Source: Marinobacterium alkalitolerans
GTDB lineage: Bacteria > Pseudomonadota > Gammaproteobacteria > Pseudomonadales > Balneatricaceae
Reading direction: 5' to 3'
DNA length: 64,000 nt
Assembly: GCF_017776525.1 (NCBI RefSeq)
Contig: NZ_JACVEW010000004.1
Location: 114,199-178,198, forward strand
The position numbers were made by a program, and so were the translations under genes. The first letter of the stretch is position 1. Each line of letters opens with the position of its first letter. The notes under the pieces were generated by a model. That model was given only the letters and a program-made list of their open reading frames with translations. It did no database searches and was not told the DNA's origin. Shown piece after piece: positions 39,029 through 47,250 of this stretch.

Positions 39029-39048
39029 CCTCTGCCTGAGGGTCCCAG

Positions 39049-39975
39049 ATGACTGAAACCAGCCTCTACATACTTCAGCAGCTGATCAATGGACTGACCA
39101 TCGGCTCAACCTATGCTCTCATCGCCATCGGCTACACCATGGTGTATGGCATCATCGGCATGATCAATTTTGCTCACGGTGAAGTGTACATGATCGGTAC
39201 CTACACCGCGTTCATTACCATTGTCGGCCTGTTGACCATGGGTGTCGGTTCCCTGCCGATCATACTGTTACTGGCCTTGATCACTGCCATTATTATCTCG
39301 TCGACATACGGTTACGCGATCGAGCGGGTGGCCTACCGGCCTCTGCGAGGCGGACCACGCCTGATCCCGCTGATCACCGCAATCGGCATGTCGATTTTCC
39401 TGCAGAACTATATCCGTCTGGCACAGGGATCTCGTGATCTGGCCATGCCGGCCCTGATTTCCGGCGGTATCGAGTTCGGTGATCCGGCCGTATTCGAAGT
39501 CAGCATTTCCTGGATGCAGCTGATCATCTGGGGCATCACGTTGATTTCGATGACGTCGCTGGCCATGTTTATTTCCCGCTCACGCCTTGGCCGTGCCTGC
39601 CGCGCCTGTGCGCAGGACCGTGGCATGACCAACCTGCTGGGCATCGATACCAACCGCATCATTGCCCTGACCTTCGTGATCGGTGCTGCACTGGCCGCGG
39701 TTGCCGGCGTTCTGCTGGGCCTTTACTACGGCATCATCAACCCCTACATCGGTTTCATGGCGGGCCTCAAGGCGTTTACCGCTGCGGTTCTGGGTGGTAT
39801 CGGTTCCATCCCCGGCGCCATGCTGGGTGGCCTGATACTGGGGGTAACCGAAGCACTGACAGCCGCCTTTTTCCCGTCCGAGTACAAGGACGTGGTGGCA
39901 TTCAGCCTGCTGGTCCTGATTCTGTTGTTCCGTCCTACCGGCCTGCTGGGCAAGCCGGAAGTGGAGAAGGTGTAA
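39049..39975 (+). CDS. livH: Branched-chain amino acid ABC transporter permease LivH
   Basis: A 308-residue inner-membrane permease with about eight transmembrane helices (QQLINGLTIGSTYALIAIG; GMINFAHGEVYMIG). The ABC-coupling loop is in the family EAA-like region with RACRACAQDRGMTNLLGID. It forms the LivHM channel pair and works with the LivG/LivF ATPases. It is separated from livM by 9 nt. Length is the usual one for LivH (about 308). Confidence 0.95.
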   Translation: MTETSLYILQQLINGLTIGSTYALIAIGYTMVYGIIGMINFAHGEVYMIGTYTAFITIVGLLTMGVGSLPIILLLALITAIIISSTYGYAIERVAYRPLRGGPRLIPLITAIGMSIFLQNYIRLAQGSRDLAMPALISGGIEFGDPAVFEVSISWMQLIIWGITLISMTSLAMFISRSRLGRACRACAQDRGMTNLLGIDTNRIIALTFVIGAALAAVAGVLLGLYYGIINPYIGFMAGLKAFTAAVLGGIGSIPGAMLGGLILGVTEALTAAFFPSEYKDVVAFSLLVLILLFRPTGLLGKPEVEKV

Positions 39976-39984
39976 AAGGAGTCG

Positions 39985-41244
39985 ATGATGCAACGAGCAC
40001 TCTTCCCCGCGCTGTTTGCGGCGGGCGTAACCTTCCTGCTGACCTGCCTGGTCATTGGTGTACGCCTTGAGCAGGTTGGTGCCGAACTGACCGTCACGGG
40101 CGCTGACGCCGACACCTGGGGCTGGATCGCCTTTGCCGTGATTGGCGTATTTCTGTTCCAGCTGTTCCAGACACCGCTGTCGCGCCTGAAGCAGCGACTG
40201 CCGACCCCGGATGTGACCGGCCTGCTGCCGGATACTCAGCTGCGTAACCGGCTCAAGCCCTGGCTGATCTCGCTGATTGTGGTCGGCCTGTTCGTATGGC
40301 CGTTCATGGTGTCCCGTGGTGCGGTCGATCTGGCAACCCTCACCCTGATCTACGTCATGCTGGGGCTTGGCCTGAATATCGTGGTCGGCTTTGCCGGTCT
40401 GCTGGACCTGGGTTACGTGGCCTTCTATGCCGTCGGTGCCTATACCTACGCCCTGCTGTCGGAATACTACGGACTCTCGTTCTGGGTCTGCCTGCCGATT
40501 GCCGGCCTGCTGGCGGCCACCTTCGGCTGTATTCTGGGCTTCCCGGTGCTGCGTCTGCGCGGTGACTATCTTGCCATTGTGACCCTCGGTTTCGGCGAGA
40601 TCATCCGCATTCTGTTGAACAACTGGACCAACGTCACCGGCGGACCCAACGGCATTGGCGGCATCGACAAGCCCAGCCTGTTCGGGCTGGAGTTCAGCCG
40701 CCGCGCCAGTGAGGACAGCCAGACCTTCCACCAGTTCTTCGGTATCGATTACGACAGCAGCCACAAGGTAATCTTCCTCTATCTGGTAGCCGTGGTACTG
40801 GTACTGCTGACCGTCTATGTGATCAACCGGGTACAGCGCATGCCGATCGGGCGTGCCTGGGAAGCACTGCGTGAAGACGATATCGCCTGCCGCTCGCTGG
40901 GCCTCAACCCCACCGTGATCAAGCTGTCCGCCTTCACCATGGGGGCCTCTTTTGCGGGCTTTGCCGGCTGCTTTTTCGCTGCCCGCCAGGGCTTTATCAG
41001 CCCCGAGTCGTTCACCTTCATTGAATCCGCCATCATCCTGGCGATCGTGGTACTGGGTGGCATGGGGTCACAGCTGGGCGTCATCATGGCGGCCATTGCA
41101 ATGACCATTCTGCCCGAGCTGGCACGTGAGTTTCAGGAGTACCGCATGCTGATGTTCGGCGGCGTGATGGTCCTGATGATGCTGTGGCGCCCGCAGGGTC
41201 TGCTGCCAATGAAACGTCCTCACCTGGAGCTGAAAACCTCATGA
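39985..41244 (+). CDS. livM: Branched-chain amino acid ABC transporter permease LivM
   Basis: A 419-residue permease with an N-terminal extension of two extra TM segments (about 8-30 and 50-68, the DUF3382 part found in gammaproteobacterial LivM) before the core permease domain ([37 protein letters not shown] coupling loop). It pairs with LivH. AAGGAG precedes the ATG. The stop overlaps the livG start (ATGA at 41241-41244). Confidence 0.95.
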   Translation: MMQRALFPALFAAGVTFLLTCLVIGVRLEQVGAELTVTGADADTWGWIAFAVIGVFLFQLFQTPLSRLKQRLPTPDVTGLLPDTQLRNRLKPWLISLIVVGLFVWPFMVSRGAVDLATLTLIYVMLGLGLNIVVGFAGLLDLGYVAFYAVGAYTYALLSEYYGLSFWVCLPIAGLLAATFGCILGFPVLRLRGDYLAIVTLGFGEIIRILLNNWTNVTGGPNGIGGIDKPSLFGLEFSRRASEDSQTFHQFFGIDYDSSHKVIFLYLVAVVLVLLTVYVINRVQRMPIGRAWEALREDDIACRSLGLNPTVIKLSAFTMGASFAGFAGCFFAARQGFISPESFTFIESAIILAIVVLGGMGSQLGVIMAAIAMTILPELAREFQEYRMLMFGGVMVLMMLWRPQGLLPMKRPHLELKTS

Positions 41245-42008
41245 GCGAGAATCTGTTAGACGTCTCGGGTCTGATGATGCGCTTCGGCGGTCTGCTGGCG
41301 GTGGACAACGTCAGCCTGCAGGTGAAGCCCCGTCAGATCCATTCCATCATCGGCCCCAACGGGGCCGGCAAGACCACCGTGTTCAACTGCATCAGTGGTT
41401 TCTACAAGCCCACCGGTGGTGAAGTCCACTACCGTGGCAAGCCCATTCAGGGCATGAGCAGTAACCACATTTCACTGCAGGGCCTGGTGCGCACCTTCCA
41501 GCATGTGCGCCTGTTTGCCAACATGACGGTGATCGAAAACCTGTTGGTAGCTCAGCACCGTCATCTGAATACCAACTACTTTGCCGGACTGGTCAAAACA
41601 CCGTCCTACCGCCGCCGTCAGCGTGAAGCGATGGATCGGGCCGAGCACTGGCTGCGCCAGGTCAACCTGCTCGAGTTTGCCAACCGTGAAGCCGGCAACC
41701 TCTCCTACGGCCAGCAGCGCCGCCTGGAGATCGCACGCTGCATGGTGACCGAGCCGGGTCTGCTGATGCTGGACGAACCGGCCGCAGGCCTTAACCCCAA
41801 GGAAACCTCGGAGCTGGATCAACTGATCGTTCGCCTGCGTGACGAGCAGGACATTTCCGTCCTGCTGATCGAGCATGACATGGGGCTGGTGATGGGGATT
41901 TCCGACCATATCACCGTGATCAACCAGGGGGCTCCGCTTGCCAATGGCACCCCTGAACAGATCCGAGAAAACCCTGAAGTGATCAAAGCCTATCTGGGGG
42001 AAAGCTGA
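41241..42008 (+). CDS. livG: Branched-chain amino acid ABC transporter ATP-binding protein LivG
   Basis: A 255-residue ABC ATPase with Walker A GPNGAGKT, signature [13 protein letters not shown], Walker [11 protein letters not shown] and a switch His in LLIEHDM. The start at 41241 overlaps livM by 4 nt; the longer frame to 41184 lies inside livM and is not used. It hydrolyses ATP on the cytosolic side to drive uptake through LivHM. The TGATG junction at 42006-42010 couples it to livF. Confidence 0.96.
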   Translation: MSENLLDVSGLMMRFGGLLAVDNVSLQVKPRQIHSIIGPNGAGKTTVFNCISGFYKPTGGEVHYRGKPIQGMSSNHISLQGLVRTFQHVRLFANMTVIENLLVAQHRHLNTNYFAGLVKTPSYRRRQREAMDRAEHWLRQVNLLEFANREAGNLSYGQQRRLEIARCMVTEPGLLMLDEPAAGLNPKETSELDQLIVRLRDEQDISVLLIEHDMGLVMGISDHITVINQGAPLANGTPEQIRENPEVIKAYLGES

Positions 42009-42709
42009 TGCTGCGACTGGATAATGTTTCAACCTTCTACGGCAAAATTCAGGCGCTGCACAACGTCTCGCTGGAAGTGAATCAGGGTGAAATCCTCACC
42101 CTGATCGGTGCCAACGGTGCCGGCAAGACCACGCTGATGATGACTATCTGTGGCGACCCGCGTGCACAGAGCGGTCACATCGAGTTTGACGGTCAGCCCA
42201 TTCAACAGATGAATACCTCCGATATCATGCGGATGGGCATGGCCGTGGTACCGGAAGGCCGCCGCATCTTCTCCGGCATGACGGTGGAAGAAAACCTGTT
42301 CATGGGCAGTTTCTTCCGCAGCAAGGATGAAGCCGAAGAGCAGCTTGAGCACGTGCTTGAGCTCTTCCCGCGCCTGAAGGAGCGTTACAGTCAGCGCGGG
42401 GGCACCATGTCGGGTGGCGAGCAGCAGATGCTGGCGATCGGTCGCGCTCTGATGAGCAAGCCGCGCCTGTTGCTGCTGGACGAACCCTCACTGGGGCTGG
42501 CCCCCATCATCATTCAGCAGATTTTCGAGATTATCGAGAAACTGCGTGAAGAGGGTGTGACCATCTTTCTGGTGGAACAGAACGCTCATCAGGCATTGAA
42601 AATTGCGGACCGTGGCTACGTGCTGGAGAATGGCCACATTGTGATGAGCGGCACCGGTAACGCGCTGCTCAACGATGACAGCGTTCGCAAAGCCTATCTG
42701 GGCGGTTAA
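42008..42709 (+). CDS. livF: Branched-chain amino acid ABC transporter ATP-binding protein LivF
   Basis: A 233-residue ABC ATPase with GANGAGKTT, MSGGEQQMLAIGRAL and LLLLDEPSLGL, of LivF type (typical LFPRLKERYSQRGGTMSGG). It forms the ATPase dimer with LivG. It is the last canonical gene of the livJHMGF operon. The MFS gene follows after 12 nt and is probably co-transcribed. Confidence 0.96.
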   Translation: MLRLDNVSTFYGKIQALHNVSLEVNQGEILTLIGANGAGKTTLMMTICGDPRAQSGHIEFDGQPIQQMNTSDIMRMGMAVVPEGRRIFSGMTVEENLFMGSFFRSKDEAEEQLEHVLELFPRLKERYSQRGGTMSGGEQQMLAIGRALMSKPRLLLLDEPSLGLAPIIIQQIFEIIEKLREEGVTIFLVEQNAHQALKIADRGYVLENGHIVMSGTGNALLNDDSVRKAYLGG

Positions 42710-42721
42710 TGGAAGGACCCC

Positions 42722-44149
42722 ATGCATCTGCTGGTTATTTCGCTGCTGGCCCTGTTTGCCAGCCTGTCACTGCTGATTATTGGCAACTCGTTTCTCATCA
42801 CTCTGCTGGGCCTGCGCTTCAGCCTGCTGGGGATCGAGCCCTCCACCATCGGCATGGTGATGGTGTGCTATTCAGCCGGCTTTGTACTGGGGTCTCTCTA
42901 TGCCGACCGCGTCATCCGACGGGTCGGCCACATCCGCGCCTTTGCGGTGTTCGCCGCACTGGCCGCGATGGCAGCCCTGATCTACCCCATGACCTATACG
43001 GTCTGGCACTGGGGCATTCTGCGCGGGATTGGCGGCCTGAGCATTGCGGCTCTTTTCGTCGCTATTGAAAGCTGGTTCAGCGCCGTCGCAACCAATGCCA
43101 ACCGCTCCAAGATTTTCTCGCTGTATCAGATTGCTGCCTATATGGCTGCCGCCGGTGGACAGCTGTTGGTGGGGAGCGGCAACCCGATCAATTACGCCCT
43201 CTTCTCACTGTCGGCACTATTCATCATTGCCGGGATCATCCCCCTGTCACTGTCGCGCATGCATTCTCCCGAGGTGCATGAGTCCGGCACACGCATGTCA
43301 CTGCTGACGCTGCTGAAACTGGCGCCTCTGGGTGTCACTGCGGCCTTTGTCAGTGGCATTTTCCTGGGCTCCTTCTATACGCTGGTGCCCCTGTTTGCCA
43401 GCCTGACCGGGCTGGAAAACACCCAGATTTCACTCTACATGTTTGCCGCCATCATGACCGCCATGGTCCTGGCCTGGCCCATTGGCTGGATCTGTGATCG
43501 TTTCCAGCGCAGCTCAGTACTGATGTTCATTGGCGTACTGGCAGGCGCCGCCAGCCTGGCGAACGCTCTGCTGGCTGAGCAGGAGTTTGGCCTGCGCCTG
43601 CTGGCCCTGTGCATTTGCATGGGGATGGGATCGACCGTCTACTCCATCGCGGTTGCGATCACAAACGATGTGATGGACAGCTCGCAAATCATTGCCGCCA
43701 GTTCCGGACTGCTGCTCAGCTACGGCCTGGGCAGTGTATTAGGCCCCCTGATCAGCTCGGCACTGATGGAATGGCTCGGACCCGCCGCCCTGTTCCAGCT
43801 GCTGGCGACCGTACTGGTGGCACTGGCCGGTTTCACGCTGTACCGTCAATACCGCGTGCCGCCCATGCCTGTGGCAGCACAGGAGCAGTTCATCCCGGCG
43901 ATTCCGGATGTACATGTCATTTCGGAAATCGACCCGCGTCATGAAGAGTTTGTTGATACACCGCTGGAAGAGCTGTTCCGAACGCCCGCTGAGCACTCAG
44001 AGGCTGGCAATGAAGGCGAACTGATGCCGGACAGCGACCACCCGCAACCGGTGGAAACGGGCACTGAAAGTGAATTGATGCCCGACAGCGCCCCTGATAC
44101 CGATATCCAAACATCGAATCACGCGCCAGACACACCCAGAGGCAACTGA
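42722..44149 (+). CDS. MFS transporter with acidic C-terminal tail
   Basis: A 475-residue protein: twelve probable TM helices to about residue 385, resembling YcaD-type MFS permeases (motif A-like SLYADRVIRRVGHIRAF; ESWFSAVATNANRSKIFSLYQ). A soluble tail of about 90 residues follows, rich in Glu, Asp and Pro, with a repeated GELMPDSD/SELMPDSA unit. The substrate is unknown. It is placed 12 nt after livF, so it may export or import a metabolite connected with branched-chain amino acids. Its 3' end overlaps the convergent phosphoesterase gene by 31 nt. Confidence 0.82.
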   Translation: MHLLVISLLALFASLSLLIIGNSFLITLLGLRFSLLGIEPSTIGMVMVCYSAGFVLGSLYADRVIRRVGHIRAFAVFAALAAMAALIYPMTYTVWHWGILRGIGGLSIAALFVAIESWFSAVATNANRSKIFSLYQIAAYMAAAGGQLLVGSGNPINYALFSLSALFIIAGIIPLSLSRMHSPEVHESGTRMSLLTLLKLAPLGVTAAFVSGIFLGSFYTLVPLFASLTGLENTQISLYMFAAIMTAMVLAWPIGWICDRFQRSSVLMFIGVLAGAASLANALLAEQEFGLRLLALCICMGMGSTVYSIAVAITNDVMDSSQIIAASSGLLLSYGLGSVLGPLISSALMEWLGPAALFQLLATVLVALAGFTLYRQYRVPPMPVAAQEQFIPAIPDVHVISEIDPRHEEFVDTPLEELFRTPAEHSEAGNEGELMPDSDHPQPVETGTESELMPDSAPDTDIQTSNHAPDTPRGN

Positions 44150-44919
44150 ACCGAGCCCGCCTCCTGAAACCCTTTTTGCTGCGCGCTGTAGTCCCAGCGC
44201 TGCAGCTCAACCCCGGTGTCATCCGACAGGATCAGGTTGAACGAGTTCGGCTTCCCGTCCCGGGTACGGCTGGAGATGGCGGTACCGGCCTGAAGCGTCC
44301 AGGCATCACCGGGCACACCGGCATAGCGCCCGCTCAGGGGGGCAAAAAACGGATAATGAATATGACCGGCCAGGTAGAGCTGCATCCCGGCAGCGGTCCA
44401 GGCCCGCACGGCATCCTCCGCCCCGCGAGCAATATTGCGCTCATCCGACAGCAATACCGCATCCACCGGATGATGGCCCACCACTACCTTGAACGCAGCC
44501 CGGCTGGTTCTCAGCAGTTCGGACACCCGCTCAACCATCTGCTGGTCAAAGGCACCGTCCACATGGCGTCGTGGATCTGTAGTGTTCACCCCGACCACCA
44601 GCGTAGACGCCGTTTCGATCACAGGATCCAGTCGGTGCCCGAAAACCCGACGGAAACCTGCATAGGGTGCCCGAAAGCGATGCCAGACATTGAACAGAGG
44701 CAAGTCATGATTACCGGGGACTGCCAGCACCGGCACCTGCGGCAGGGCCTTGACCAGTTTTCGACAGGCATCAAACTCGTGCCGGCGCGCCCGCTGGGTC
44801 AGGTCTCCACTGAGCAGAATAAGGTCGGGCGCCAGCCGGTGGCAGCTCTGCAACAGGGCTGCCAGCACATCCGGGACTTCGGTGCCAAAATGCAGGTCTG
44901 AAAGCTGGATTATTCGCAT
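44119..44919 (-). CDS. Calcineurin-like metallophosphoesterase (CpdA/Icc-like)
   Basis: A 266-residue cytosolic phosphoesterase with all metal-binding blocks: DLHFG, GDLTQ, GNHD, GHHPVD and GHIHYP. This is the fold of 3',5'-cAMP phosphodiesterase CpdA and related enzymes; substrate specificity cannot be assigned from the motifs. Its start overlaps the end of the lipid-kinase-like gene by 10 nt, so both are one transcript. It could act on a phospholipid or nucleotide in relation to that neighbour. Confidence 0.85.
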   Translation of the reverse strand: MRIIQLSDLHFGTEVPDVLAALLQSCHRLAPDLILLSGDLTQRARRHEFDACRKLVKALPQVPVLAVPGNHDLPLFNVWHRFRAPYAGFRRVFGHRLDPVIETASTLVVGVNTTDPRRHVDGAFDQQMVERVSELLRTSRAAFKVVVGHHPVDAVLLSDERNIARGAEDAVRAWTAAGMQLYLAGHIHYPFFAPLSGRYAGVPGDAWTLQAGTAISSRTRDGKPNSFNLILSDDTGVELQRWDYSAQQKGFQEAGSVQLPLGVSGA

Positions 44920-45854
44920 GGCATCGCCTCGTCATGAGCCGGCACCAGGCAGGTAAAGGCATCAGGCGCCACGCTGAAGGTCAGCGGCGTGTTCAGCCGC
45001 CTCAGTTCGCCATCAATCGCCACCGTCATGTGGTGTCGACGCGTTGTCACATCGAGACGCCGTGTCAGGAAATAATCCAGCTGATCCAGCTTGCGCAACC
45101 GCCCCTTCACACTGGCCCAAAGGTAACGCAACAGGGCCAGCGCCGAATCGGAGCGCATCACGAACACCAGCATCTGGCCGGACCGGATCTGCTCAATTTC
45201 CGGCAGATCGAAATTGCTCAGCTGAGCAGGGCTGACACTGGCCAGCAACATGGGTGCTGTCTCGATATGCCGGTTGCCGTCATGTGCAAGCACCAGCCGG
45301 CGCCCTCGTGCGCGGGTCAGAAATACCCAGACACCGCTGAGCAGCGACACCAGACGGTTACGCCCGGTGATGGCGCTGACCTGTTCCCGCGCCGCAATAA
45401 TCTTGGGATACACACCGAGACTGGCACTGACACAGAAGGGAAAGCCGTTCACCCGGGCAAGCGGGAAGGACGCCTCTGTGCCGGTCAACAGCACCTCCAG
45501 TGCTGCGTCAACCTGTTCAGGAATGCCGCGGTCGCGTGCAAAAAAATTGAACGTGCCGCGGGGAATCACCGCCAGCGTCACCCCGGAGCCGGCCACAACC
45601 CGCAAAGCGGCATTCAGCGTGCCGTCACCGCCGGCCACCACCAGTATCAGCCTCTCTTCCCGGCAACGCCTGACCAGCGGGCGCAGCTGTGGCTCCAGAC
45701 CATGCCTTGAGGGTGACAGCTGCAGCAGCTCGACCAGCACTGATGCCGGCAGCCGTTCTCGAATCTGCGCCTCAAGCGCCTGATCATCCTGATCACCCGC
45801 GCCCGGGTTGATGACAACCAGGAAGCGCCGTGTATCATGAGTGTCTGCACCCAT
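44910..45854 (-). CDS. Diacylglycerol-kinase-family protein (DAGK catalytic domain)
   Basis: A 314-residue product from the ATG at 45854 (GGGAGAAGG upstream); the frame is open to 45914 but that part overlaps the divergent lipoprotein gene. The DAGK_cat motif is present (LVVAGGDGTLNAALR, IPRGTFNFFARD). Family members phosphorylate diacylglycerol or sphingosine-like lipids (YegS, DgkB, SphK types). The exact lipid is not known. It is first in a two-gene unit with the metallophosphoesterase. Confidence 0.85.
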   Translation of the reverse strand: MGADTHDTRRFLVVINPGAGDQDDQALEAQIRERLPASVLVELLQLSPSRHGLEPQLRPLVRRCREERLILVVAGGDGTLNAALRVVAGSGVTLAVIPRGTFNFFARDRGIPEQVDAALEVLLTGTEASFPLARVNGFPFCVSASLGVYPKIIAAREQVSAITGRNRLVSLLSGVWVFLTRARGRRLVLAHDGNRHIETAPMLLASVSPAQLSNFDLPEIEQIRSGQMLVFVMRSDSALALLRYLWASVKGRLRKLDQLDYFLTRRLDVTTRRHHMTVAIDGELRRLNTPLTFSVAPDAFTCLVPAHDEAMPCE

Positions 45855-45928
45855 AACCTTCTCCCAAGCGGAACCCCTGTCGGCCAAACCGGTCACAAGG
45901 CCGACTATTGGCAAGGAGACCCAAGATC

Positions 45929-46717
45929 ATGTTCCTTCATCGTAGAGGTTACCTGACCTCAGTACTGGCCGCCACGCTCCTGTTGCAGGGCTGTTCGGTG
46001 CTGGAAAACGCAGTCCCCACCCCCGACATTCAGGTGGCCGGTCAGGCCCTGTACCGTGAGCGCATGCAGCTGCCCCCCGATGCGACAGTGGAGATCCGGC
46101 TGGAGGACGTATCCCGGGCCGATGCTGCGGCCGAGCTGCTGGCACAGCGTCATCTGGAAGCACCGGGTGCTCCACCCTATGATTTCCGCTTTTCTCTCGA
46201 CCCGGACCAGTTCACACCGGGTCACCGTTACAGCCTGCGTGCCAGTATCCGGCAGGACGGACGCCTGCTGTTTACCACTGATCAGCACTACCCGGTCCCC
46301 GCGGACAAAAGCTCCAGCCATCAGCTGATCATGAAGCAGGTGCAGACCGAAGCCGCACCCGCTCCCCGAGCCGGCCTGATAAATACCTACTGGAAACTGG
46401 TGCAACTGAACGGCCAACCGGTTCAGGCAGAGGACGGCCAACGCGAGCCTCACCTGACGCTCAGACCGGATGGGCGCCTGCAAGGACACTCTGGTTGTAA
46501 CCAGTTCATGGGCCAATACCGCCTGACTGCCAACAGCCTGCAGCTGGGCCCCATCGCCGGCACGCTGCGTGCCTGTGCCACCGGTGCAAAAACGGAACAG
46601 ACGCTGCTGCAACTGCTGCAGGGTGAGGTGCACTGGTCCATTCAGCAGGATGAGCTGCGCCTTCAGGACTCCACTGACGCCTTCAGCGCACGGTTCAAGG
46701 CGGTTTACCTGCAGTAA
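45929..46717 (+). CDS. YbaY-META two-domain lipoprotein
   Basis: About 262 residues from MFLHRRGYL, with AAGGAG about 10 nt upstream. Lipobox LLQGC makes it a lipoprotein, probably in the outer membrane. Residues from about 35 to 125 match the YbaY/YscW lipoprotein domain (VAGQALYRERMQLPPDATVEI; HRYSLRASIRQDGRLL). Residues from about 155 onward match a META/HslJ domain (NTYWKLVQLNGQPV; GCNQFMGQY). Both domains are common in stress-related envelope proteins, but the function is unknown. It is divergent from the lipid kinase gene, 192 nt upstream of the Hvf-type operon. Confidence 0.82.
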   Translation: MFLHRRGYLTSVLAATLLLQGCSVLENAVPTPDIQVAGQALYRERMQLPPDATVEIRLEDVSRADAAAELLAQRHLEAPGAPPYDFRFSLDPDQFTPGHRYSLRASIRQDGRLLFTTDQHYPVPADKSSSHQLIMKQVQTEAAPAPRAGLINTYWKLVQLNGQPVQAEDGQREPHLTLRPDGRLQGHSGCNQFMGQYRLTANSLQLGPIAGTLRACATGAKTEQTLLQLLQGEVHWSIQQDELRLQDSTDAFSARFKAVYLQ

Positions 46718-46782
46718 GGTTGCACTGAAAGGGCCGCTGATTTCGGCGATCACCCCGTTTTTACGCCTTTTCGGAAGACCCG

Positions 46783-46805
46783 CACAATTTTTTTAAAAAA
46801 GTGTG
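46783..46805. repeat. A/T-rich palindrome upstream of the Hvf-type operon
   Basis: CACAATTTTTTT (46783-46794) faces AAAAAAGTGTG (46795-46805), complementary at all but one or two positions. It lies directly upstream of a candidate -35 at 46804-46810 and could be a regulator site or an UP-element-like tract. Confidence 0.45.
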
Positions 46806-46830
46806 TAAGGATTCTTCGCCAGCCTCGACT
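46804..46830 (+). promoter_or_regulatory. Possible ECF-sigma promoter of the Hvf-type operon
   Basis: TGTAAGG (46804-46810) followed after 15 nt by CGACT (46826-46830) resembles ECF promoters (GTAAC-type -35 with a CG-starting -10). Caulobacter operons of this kind are controlled by an ECF sigma factor. No ECF or anti-sigma gene is in the window, so this is a suggestion only. A leader hairpin (46850-46855 with 46867-46872) follows. Confidence 0.35.
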
Positions 46831-46909
46831 GATCACCAGGAACACAAAACGGCCTCGCATAGTGCAAGGCCGACACGCATAACTGCAACCCAACGTTAAG
46901 GTGATCAAC

Positions 46910-47194
46910 ATGTCTAAACATAACACTCCCACCATCGCCGCCGTCGGTACCGCTTTCCTGCTCGGCCTGGGCACTACGGCCAGCGCCAGTGCTGCTGAAA
47001 ATCCCTTTGCCGCTCAGCCCCTGAGCAGCGGCTATGCCGAGCTGGCCGAAGCCAAATGTGGTGAAGCCAAGTGTGGCGCCGACGAGAAGCCCAAGGCCGA
47101 CCGCGAAGGCAAGTGCGGTGAAGACAAGCCTGCCAAGCCCAAGGCCGACACCGAAGGCAAATGCGGTGAAGCCAAGTGTGGCGGCAACTCCTGA
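46910..47194 (+). CDS. HvfA-type RiPP metallophore precursor (EGKCG/EAKCG peptide)
   Basis: A 94-residue precursor starting MSKHNTPTIAAVG, with GGTGATC upstream and an N-terminal hydrophobic signal-like segment (AVGTAFLLGLGTTASASAAE). The C-terminal half is Lys/Glu/Gly/Cys-rich and has five Cys, each in KCG: EAKCG, EAKCG, EGKCG, EGKCG, EAKCG. In Haemophilus HvfA the EGKCG cysteines become copper-binding oxazolone/thioamide pairs. By analogy this peptide is exported and modified. The DNA shows internal duplications (see 47087-47171). It is the first gene of the operon with the MNIO enzyme. The exact modification is inferred. Confidence 0.85.
   Translation: MSKHNTPTIAAVGTAFLLGLGTTASASAAENPFAAQPLSSGYAELAEAKCGEAKCGADEKPKADREGKCGEDKPAKPKADTEGKCGEAKCGGNS
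47087..47171. repeat. Internal duplication within the precursor gene
   Basis: Two 37-nt units, 47087-47123 and 47135-47171, match at 34 of 37 positions and each encode a KPKAD-x-EGKCGE stretch. In addition, an 18-nt segment GGTGAAGCCAAGTGTGGC occurs exactly at 47060-47077 and 47165-47182. The number of KCG units has evidently changed by local duplication. Confidence 0.85.
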
Positions 47195-47250
47195 ACCCGC
47201 TGAGGCAACCGGCTCCTGATGGAGCCGGTGCCCCTTGAACCGGAGGTCAG

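Noticed and set aside
39580..40764. 394-codon minus-strand open frame opposite livH/livM
   Set aside because: Gln/His/Gly-rich shadow typical of antisense to membrane protein genes.
46910..47194. Metallothionein or CRISPR-like repeat as an explanation of the Cys-rich repeats
   Set aside because: Signal-like N-terminus, KCG motif spacing and linkage to MNIO/DUF2063/DoxX genes fit an HvfA-type RiPP precursor; repeat units are few and coding.
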